Origin: Lachnospiraceae bacterium
Lineage (GTDB): Bacteria; Bacillota; Clostridia; Lachnospirales; Lachnospiraceae
DNA: 64,000 nt
Assembly (NCBI GenBank): GCA_028689585.1
Contig: JAQVCW010000006.1
Location: 82,089-146,088, forward strand
Reading direction: 5' to 3'
Each line of letters begins with the position of its first letter. Position 1 is the stretch's first letter. The notes beneath the pieces are model-generated. The model was not told the DNA's origin and ran no database searches. It was given only the letters and a program-made list of their open reading frames with translations. Of the stretch, positions 59,216 to 64,000 are shown piece after piece. A program made the position numbers and the translations under genes.

Positions 59216-59971
59216 ATGCTGTACACAGAACGTGTTGAATTTATTATCCAGCAGCTCCAGCTTTGTGCTAATGCAAAGGTGGGGGAGCTAGCGGAGGCGA
59301 TGCATGTATCCCTGGATACGGTGCGCCGGGATCTGAAGACTATGGAGAGGGAAGGTCTGGTAAAATATGTAAGAGGCGGAGCCTGTCTGCCGGAGACACT
59401 GGATTCTATTTCACATTTCAGCGGCCGTGAGATCGTCAATATACCGCAGAAGCGTCAGTCCGCAGTCAAGGCTCTGGAATTTATCCAGCCGGGGAGCGTG
59501 ATCGCGCTGAACTCCGGCACCACCAATATGGTGCTGGCACAGGAGATTGTGAAGCGGTTTTCGGATCTGACCATTGTGACCAATAATCTGGCAGCAGCCA
59601 CCGTCCTTCTGCAGAATTCCTCCATTCACACCGTTTTGATCGGCGGGGATGTGGATGTCATGGAGCGTTCTACCTACGGACATTTTTGTGAAAAGGAATT
59701 TTCCAGTTATCATCCGGACTGCGCATTTCTTTCGATTAATGCAGTGAATGATTTGGTGGGATATACGGATTTTCGTTTTTCGGAAATCGGCATTATGCAG
59801 ACTTTGGCGGCTAATTCCAGACGTACTGTCGCCGTGATGGATTCCAGCAAGCTTGGGAAGCAGTCCAAAAAACTGCTCTTTCCGCTGAGCAGCATAGATG
59901 TGTTGGTGCTGAATGATATTACGGAGGAGCAAAAAGCGCAGTATATCGCCGCCGGGGCCAAAATTGAATAG
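59216..59971 (+). CDS. DeoR/GlpR family transcriptional regulator
   Basis: A 251-residue repressor. The N-terminal helix-turn-helix is VGELAEAMHVSLDTVRRDLKTMEREGLVKYVRGGA; the ligand-sensing domain has the sugar-isomerase-like ALNSGTTNMVLAQEI, TIVTNNLAAATVLL, VLIGGDVDVMERSTYG and AVMDSSKLGKQSKKLLFPLS. The GGAGG site fixes the ATG at 59216; the frame runs back into arcC. It has its own promoter and terminator. It could govern the phosphonate genes that follow or an unlinked pathway; ligands of this family are usually phosphorylated metabolites. Confidence 0.9.
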   Translation: MLYTERVEFIIQQLQLCANAKVGELAEAMHVSLDTVRRDLKTMEREGLVKYVRGGACLPETLDSISHFSGREIVNIPQKRQSAVKALEFIQPGSVIALNSGTTNMVLAQEIVKRFSDLTIVTNNLAAATVLLQNSSIHTVLIGGDVDVMERSTYGHFCEKEFSSYHPDCAFLSINAVNDLVGYTDFRFSEIGIMQTLAANSRRTVAVMDSSKLGKQSKKLLFPLSSIDVLVLNDITEEQKAQYIAAGAKIE

Positions 59972-59988
59972 ATGTGATTTACGATGAT

Positions 59989-60041
59989 TTCTGTCGGAAG
60001 AGATGTACCTTGGGGTATTGATCTTCCGGCAGATTTTTTTT
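59989..60041 (+). terminator. Rho-independent terminator after DeoR-family gene
   Basis: TCTGTCGGAAGA and TCTTCCGGCAGA form a 12-base stem (one G-T pair) followed by TTTTTTTT. Confidence 0.9.
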
Positions 60042-60098
60042 ACAAATATTTTACCTGATTTTCACTGTAACATGATAGAAACTTGCGTTTTTCTAATA

Positions 60099-60104
60099 TA
60101 TAAT
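60099..60104 (+). promoter_or_regulatory. Candidate -10 box of phnX operon
   Basis: TATAAT 65 bases before the phnX start. No acceptable -35 at 16-18 bases, so an activator may be required. Confidence 0.35.
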
Positions 60105-60168
60105 GTCATTAAAGCAGTAAAAAACAGCAAATAATTAAAAGAAAACAGCAAAAGAAAGGAAATACAGT

Positions 60169-60975
60169 ATGAATCATAATATTGAACTGGTCGTCTTTGA
60201 CTGGGCAGGGACCACTACTGATTTCGGTTCCCAGGCTCCGGTACAGGTGTTTGACCGTACTTTTATACAATATGGCATGCATTTTAGCCGGGAAGAAATA
60301 AATGCTCCTATGGGGATGGAGAAAAAGGCGCATATCCGCCGGATGCTGTCATCTGAAAGTGCCGGACAGCGCTGGCAGGATGCCCATCATACCACATGGA
60401 CCGAAGAGGATGTGGAAGAAATCTATCAGAGCTTTGAAGAAAATCTGCGGCAGGTGGTGGCTGAATACAGCCAGGTGATTTCGGGTGTGCCGGAGACGGT
60501 TTCACAGCTTCGCAGCCTTGGCATAAAAATCGGCTCTACGACCGGTTATACATCCGAAATCATGCAGTATGTGCTTCCTGCTGCCAAAGCGGGCGGATAT
60601 GTTCCGGACTGTGTTGTAACACCTGATATCGCAGGCGGCAGCCGCCCCACACCTTTTATGCTTTTTGAATGTATGCGTCAGACCGGCATCTATCCCCCGT
60701 CCCATGTGGTAAAAGTGGGAGATACGGTTGTGGATATTCAGGAAGGCAAGAATGCAGGGGCCTGGTCAGTGGGCATTCTCACAGGATCTAATCTGATGGG
60801 ATTTTCGCAGCAGGAGTATGAGAGCGCATCCGGGGATGAAATTCAGGAAAAGAAAGCCAGGGCACGTTCCGCTTATTTTGAGGCCGGTGCAGATCTTGTG
60901 ATCGATAATATCCGTGAGCTTCCGGCGGCGATCGAAGAGATCAATGCCCGTATCCGGGCGCAGGAGGAACGCTGA
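60169..60975 (+). CDS. phnX: Phosphonoacetaldehyde hydrolase (phosphonatase)
   Basis: HAD-superfamily enzyme that cleaves the C-P bond of phosphonoacetaldehyde to acetaldehyde and phosphate; 268 residues. The nucleophile Asp is in VVFDWAGTTTDFGS, the Schiff-base Lys in NAPMGMEKKAHIRRML, and the later HAD motifs are IGSTTGYTSEIM and VKVGDTVVDIQEGKNAGAWS. AAGAAAGG precedes the ATG. The usual partner PhnW (2-aminoethylphosphonate transaminase) is not in the window. The next gene starts one base after its stop. Confidence 0.94.
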   Translation: MNHNIELVVFDWAGTTTDFGSQAPVQVFDRTFIQYGMHFSREEINAPMGMEKKAHIRRMLSSESAGQRWQDAHHTTWTEEDVEEIYQSFEENLRQVVAEYSQVISGVPETVSQLRSLGIKIGSTTGYTSEIMQYVLPAAKAGGYVPDCVVTPDIAGGSRPTPFMLFECMRQTGIYPPSHVVKVGDTVVDIQEGKNAGAWSVGILTGSNLMGFSQQEYESASGDEIQEKKARARSAYFEAGADLVIDNIRELPAAIEEINARIRAQEER

Positions 60976-60976
60976 T

Positions 60977-62113
60977 ATGAACACTTATTTCAATCCGGTC
61001 CGCACTTTTCAGGGCTATGGCATCCTTTCGCATCTGGAGCAGTTGGTGGAGCAGTACGCTGATCCGCAAAAATCGATCCTTCTGCTTGTCTGGCATGCAG
61101 ACGTGCTGCACCTTGAGGAACTGGAGCAGCTCTGTATCCGGGAAGAAAAGCGGCTGCTGATCCACTGCTTTTCCGCATCCAATCCGGAGCTGGAACAGCT
61201 CTATGAAATGTACCGGATCACCAGGGATAAAAAAATCGGCATGGTAATCGCCGTAGGCGGCGGAAGTGTGCTTGACGTGGGCAAGTCGCTCTGCTGTCTG
61301 TATGGAAAAGGAGAAGAACTTTCGAATCCGGAAGACCTGCGCCGACTGATCGCTTCTAAGGATTACGGCTCACCCGCCTGCCGCTGGATCGGCATTCCGA
61401 CCACCGCCGGAACCGGAAGTGAGGTAACCTGCTGGGCCACGATCTGGGATCCCGCAAAGGGAGTCAAGCATTCCATAGATACCCAGAGCAATTACGCCTG
61501 CGCAGCCATAGCAGATCCGCAGCTCATCGAGACACTGCCGCTCCCATTGGCTGTTTCCTCCGCATTGGATGCAGCAGCCCATGCCGCAGAAAGCTACTGG
61601 GCGAAAGCGGCTAACACAGTTTCACGCGCACTGGCTTTGGAGGCGATCCGCATTATTATGGGACAGATTGACCATCTTCTGGAGAAGCCTTCCGAACGGG
61701 AGGCACATGACGCTATGTCGCGGGGGAGCATGCTGGCAGGACTGGCATTTAGCAATACCAGAACGACTGCCTGCCACTCCATCTCTTATCCGCTTACCAT
61801 GCAGTATCATATCCCCCATGGGGTTGCGGTAAGTCTGCTGCTGGGGCCGGTGCTTTTACTCAACAGGCCCGCCCTCAGGGATATGGATGCGCTGCTAAAC
61901 GCATTTGGTCTGACCTGTCCGCAGGAGCTGGGAAAGCGCATTACTGGAATACTGGCGGCTGCGGGACATCCGGTGAAGCTGAGAGACTGGGGCGTATCAG
62001 AAGAAATGCTGCCGTCACTGGCGGCACACAGCATGACAAAAGGACGGGCAGACAATAATCCGGTGCAACTGACCGAAAAGGTCGTTCACAATATATTGAA
62101 GAAACTGATGTAA
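60977..62113 (+). CDS. Iron-containing alcohol dehydrogenase (phosphonoacetaldehyde reductase-like)
   Basis: Group III NAD(P)H/iron alcohol dehydrogenase of 378 residues. Start NTYFNPVRTFQGYGILSHL; nucleotide-binding GMVIAVGGGSVLDVGKSLC and GIPTTAGTGSEVTCWATI; metal-ligand region DPQLIETLPLPLAVSSALDAAAHAAES and HSISYPLTMQYHIPHGVAVSLLLG. Members beside phosphonate genes are called phosphonoacetaldehyde reductases (forming 2-hydroxyethylphosphonate). Next to phnX it might instead reduce the acetaldehyde product to ethanol. The start is adjacent to the phnX stop; its own last codons form the first unit of the tandem repeat that follows. Confidence 0.82.
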   Translation: MNTYFNPVRTFQGYGILSHLEQLVEQYADPQKSILLLVWHADVLHLEELEQLCIREEKRLLIHCFSASNPELEQLYEMYRITRDKKIGMVIAVGGGSVLDVGKSLCCLYGKGEELSNPEDLRRLIASKDYGSPACRWIGIPTTAGTGSEVTCWATIWDPAKGVKHSIDTQSNYACAAIADPQLIETLPLPLAVSSALDAAAHAAESYWAKAANTVSRALALEAIRIIMGQIDHLLEKPSEREAHDAMSRGSMLAGLAFSNTRTTACHSISYPLTMQYHIPHGVAVSLLLGPVLLLNRPALRDMDALLNAFGLTCPQELGKRITGILAAAGHPVKLRDWGVSEEMLPSLAAHSMTKGRADNNPVQLTEKVVHNILKKLM

Positions 62114-62217
62114 AGAAACTGGCGCAAAGAAACCAATGCAAAGAAACCGATGTAAAGAAACTAACGCAAAGAAACCAATGCAAAGAAATGAAAGTAAAAA
62201 CCCAATGTAAAGAATGG
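62096..62217. repeat. 14-base tandem repeat (minisatellite) at 3' end of alcohol dehydrogenase gene
   Basis: About eight to nine units of the form G(T/C)AAAGAAAC(C/T)xxx begin at 62096, 62110, 62124, 62138, 62152, 62166, 62180, 62194 and 62207, the last three drifting. The first unit is coding (KKLM plus stop), so the array grew from the gene's end. It fills the space before phnD and contains no stem-loop. Confidence 0.88.
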
Positions 62218-62231
62218 AGAGGAGAATTATC

Positions 62232-63140
62232 ATGAAAAAATGGAACAGAATGGCAATGGCAGGAGCACTTACCCTCAGTATTATCGCAGGCAACAGTATG
62301 CTGGCTCTGGCAGAAGAAAAAACTACTTTTACAATCGCTTATGCTCCCAATGAGTCCACAGAGCAGGGAACTGATGCAAGAAACGGACTGGCTGCCGATC
62401 TGGGAGAAGCGCTGGGAATGGAAGTAAAAGAAATTCAGGCAAGTGATTACAATGCTATTATTGAAGCGCTGCGCACCGGAAATGCAGATATGGCTTACAT
62501 GGGCGCTCTCGCAGTTGCTATGGCAGTGGATCGTGCTGATGCAGCTCCAATCGTGATGAAAGCACCGGAAGGGGACAAAGAAAAAGCAGTTTATCATTCT
62601 GTCCTGATTACACAGGCAGATAACGACGAAATTAATTCAATTGAAGATATCAAGGGAAAGACAATGGCCTTCGTTGATCCGGATTCCACTTCAGGCAACC
62701 TGGTTCCTACCTTTGAAATCATCAAAGCTTTCCCGGATGATAATCTGGATACAGATATCCTGCACACAAACGGGGAATTCTTTGAGGCGGTCAGCTTTTC
62801 CGGCCAGCATCAGGCAGGACTGCAGGCTGTGATCAAAGGGGATGTAGACGTAGCTCCGATTTCCGACCAGATCCTGGCATCTGAGATCGCCAACGGAAAT
62901 GCAGAGGAAGGCGCTGTGAAGATCATTCATTCTTCCGATGCAATTCCGGCAGAGGCTATGGTGATCGGCACCAGTGTAGAGGAAGAGCTGCAGGCAAAAC
63001 TGGTGGATTTTCTCACCGCATATGACAACAAGGATTATTTCAGCCAGGTAATCAAGGTAGATGGCGCCCGTTTTGTGAAATGTGATGTCACTGACTATGA
63101 ACCGATCATTGAACTGAACGAAACCATTAATGCAGAATAA
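62232..63140 (+). CDS. phnD: Phosphonate/phosphate ABC transporter binding protein
   Basis: Secreted binding protein of the PhnD family, 302 residues, with a signal peptide (MAMAGALTLSIIAGNSMLALA, cleavage after ALA). Family features: FTIAYAPNESTEQGTDARNGL, IEALRTGNADMAYMGALAVA, IEDIKGKTMAFVDPDSTSGNLVP and the closing VIKVDGARFVKCDVTDYEPI. GGAGAGGAG precedes the ATG at 62232. With PhnC downstream it forms an importer for an alkylphosphonate such as 2-aminoethylphosphonate. Confidence 0.88.
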   Translation: MKKWNRMAMAGALTLSIIAGNSMLALAEEKTTFTIAYAPNESTEQGTDARNGLAADLGEALGMEVKEIQASDYNAIIEALRTGNADMAYMGALAVAMAVDRADAAPIVMKAPEGDKEKAVYHSVLITQADNDEINSIEDIKGKTMAFVDPDSTSGNLVPTFEIIKAFPDDNLDTDILHTNGEFFEAVSFSGQHQAGLQAVIKGDVDVAPISDQILASEIANGNAEEGAVKIIHSSDAIPAEAMVIGTSVEEELQAKLVDFLTAYDNKDYFSQVIKVDGARFVKCDVTDYEPIIELNETINAE

Positions 63141-63183
63141 TTCCGGGAAAACACTTTTTTCATGAAAGAAGCAGGAGGGTTCT

Positions 63184-63993
63184 ATGAAACCGATCTTATC
63201 GTTTGATAATGTAACAAAACAATACCCTAATGGGGTTCACGCGCTGCAGAATATCTCATTTTCTGTCCATTCGGGCGAATTTATCTCTATCATCGGTCCT
63301 TCCGGTTCCGGAAAATCGACCCTTCTGCGTGCAATCAACAAATTAATCACCATCAACAGCGGTCATGTGCTTGTGGACGGAGAGGAGATCTCTGGCCAAA
63401 GCGGCCGCAGGCTGAGAAATACCCGCTGTAAGGTGGGCATGATTTTTCAAAATTATAATCTGGTCTATCGTCTTTCTGTACTCCAGAATGTGCTTCACGG
63501 AAGACTGGGACATATGCGGGGGATTCGCGGTGTCTTTGGCATGTATACGGAAGAGGACAAAAAAGAAGCCATTGATCTGCTGCAGGAACTGGGATTAGGC
63601 AGCTTTTGCTATAACCGGGCCAATGATCTTTCCGGAGGTCAGAAGCAGAGAGTCGGCATCGCACGCGCCATTATGCAGGATCCGGCGCTGCTGCTGTGTG
63701 ACGAGCCCATTGCCTCCCTGGATCCCTCCAGTGCAAAAACAATTATGGATATTTTGTACAATATGACACAAAAAAGAAAGATAGCATGTATTGTCAATCT
63801 TCATCAGCTTGACGTGGCTGAAAAGTATTCTACCCGTATTATCGGCCTGTCCAAAGGAACCATTGTTTTTGATGGAAAGCCGGAAGACCTGACCGATGAG
63901 GTGATTGAAAAAATATATGGAACATCAAAAGAAAATCTGATGATGGGAGGTTCCGGGGATGAAGAAGCGTATTCCGCAGATCTCGCATGCTGA
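63184..63993 (+). CDS. phnC: Phosphonate ABC transporter ATP-binding protein
   Basis: ATPase of the phosphonate importer, 269 residues: Walker A IIGPSGSGKSTLLRAIN, Q-loop GMIFQNYNLVYRLSVLQNVL, signature DLSGGQKQRVGIARAIM, Walker B LLLCDEPIASLDPSS, H-loop IVNLHQLDVAEKY. The Q-loop context NYNLVYRLSVLQNVLHGRLG is typical of PhnC. AGGAGGG precedes the ATG. Its end overlaps a likely phnE start. Confidence 0.93.
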   Translation: MKPILSFDNVTKQYPNGVHALQNISFSVHSGEFISIIGPSGSGKSTLLRAINKLITINSGHVLVDGEEISGQSGRRLRNTRCKVGMIFQNYNLVYRLSVLQNVLHGRLGHMRGIRGVFGMYTEEDKKEAIDLLQELGLGSFCYNRANDLSGGQKQRVGIARAIMQDPALLLCDEPIASLDPSSAKTIMDILYNMTQKRKIACIVNLHQLDVAEKYSTRIIGLSKGTIVFDGKPEDLTDEVIEKIYGTSKENLMMGGSGDEEAYSADLAC

Positions 63994-64000
63994 AAAGCGG
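63987..64000 (+). CDS. Probable start of the phosphonate permease gene (3' end outside window)
   Basis: ATG CTG AAA AGC GG at 63987 overlaps the phnC stop (ATGCTGA), the coupling usual for phnC-phnE. Only four complete codons are in the window, so identity rests on gene order alone. Confidence 0.4.

Overview
The window looks like a chromosomal segment of an anaerobic Bacillota, most probably a gut Lachnospiraceae. The reasons are: Shine-Dalgarno sites (GGAGG) ahead of nearly every gene, sigma-A type promoters, a vegetative sigma factor next to a second ClpX-type ATPase, a YesM/YesN-type two-component pair around a CUT1 sugar transporter, a PadR/DUF1700/DUF4097 operon, a Gram-positive Pel-type exopolysaccharide locus without outer-membrane parts, and an anaerobic ygeX/ygeY/ygeW/ygfK/ssnA purine-type cluster. 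No rRNA, tRNA or CRISPR array was recognised. Almost all genes run on the + strand; the two clear exceptions are the wbqC-like gene and the DauR-like regulator.

Layout. (1) 1-14515: envelope glycan region, with two tandem-domain GT2 glycosyltransferases, a YfhO-type membrane glycosyltransferase, a WbqC-like protein (minus strand), a pair of small SMR/EamA membrane proteins, a WecE-type sugar aminotransferase, two further GT2 enzymes, a WcaJ-type initiating phosphoglycosyltransferase and an LCP-family attachment enzyme. Together they can initiate, extend, decorate and anchor a surface polysaccharide, with a 4-amino-4,6-dideoxy sugar as a likely decoration. (2) 14516-21105: HtrA protease, a ClpX paralogue, RpoD, a small protein and a siroheme-type sulfite/nitrite reductase-like protein, interspersed with two families of palindromic repeats. 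(3) 21176-37658: a Pel-like operon (pelD-E-A-F-G) extended by CotH, VTC, DUF4956 and DUF4832 genes with overlapping ends, followed by a GH94 chitobiose-phosphorylase-like enzyme and a phosphohexomutase that could feed or recycle N-acetylhexosamine phosphates. PelD carries an intact c-di-GMP I-site motif in a dead GGDEF domain. (4) 37872-44362: sensor kinase, solute-binding protein, two permeases and response regulator for an unknown sugar. (5) 44829-48314: Rpn-family nuclease gene and a PadR-DUF1700-DUF4097 operon. (6) 48563-59145: NCS1 permease, small membrane protein, DauR-like regulator, ssnA, a shortened ygfK, ygeX, ygeY, ygeW and carbamate kinase. A 15-bp AT-rich motif recurs at the permease and ygeX promoters, pointing to a shared regulator. 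(7) 59216-64000: DeoR-family regulator, phosphonatase phnX, iron-dependent alcohol dehydrogenase and the start of a phosphonate ABC importer (phnD, phnC, probably phnE off the edge).

The most distinctive parts are the Pel-like operon with its SDR-PelD fusion and CotH/VTC/DUF4956/DUF4832 extension, a candidate three-component glycosylation system for a 4-amino sugar, a ygfK lacking the NAD(P)H/FAD module, a ClpX paralogue lacking the RKH substrate loop, and two dispersed palindromic repeat families. All functional calls rest on reading the sequence and on recalled family features; no database search was run.
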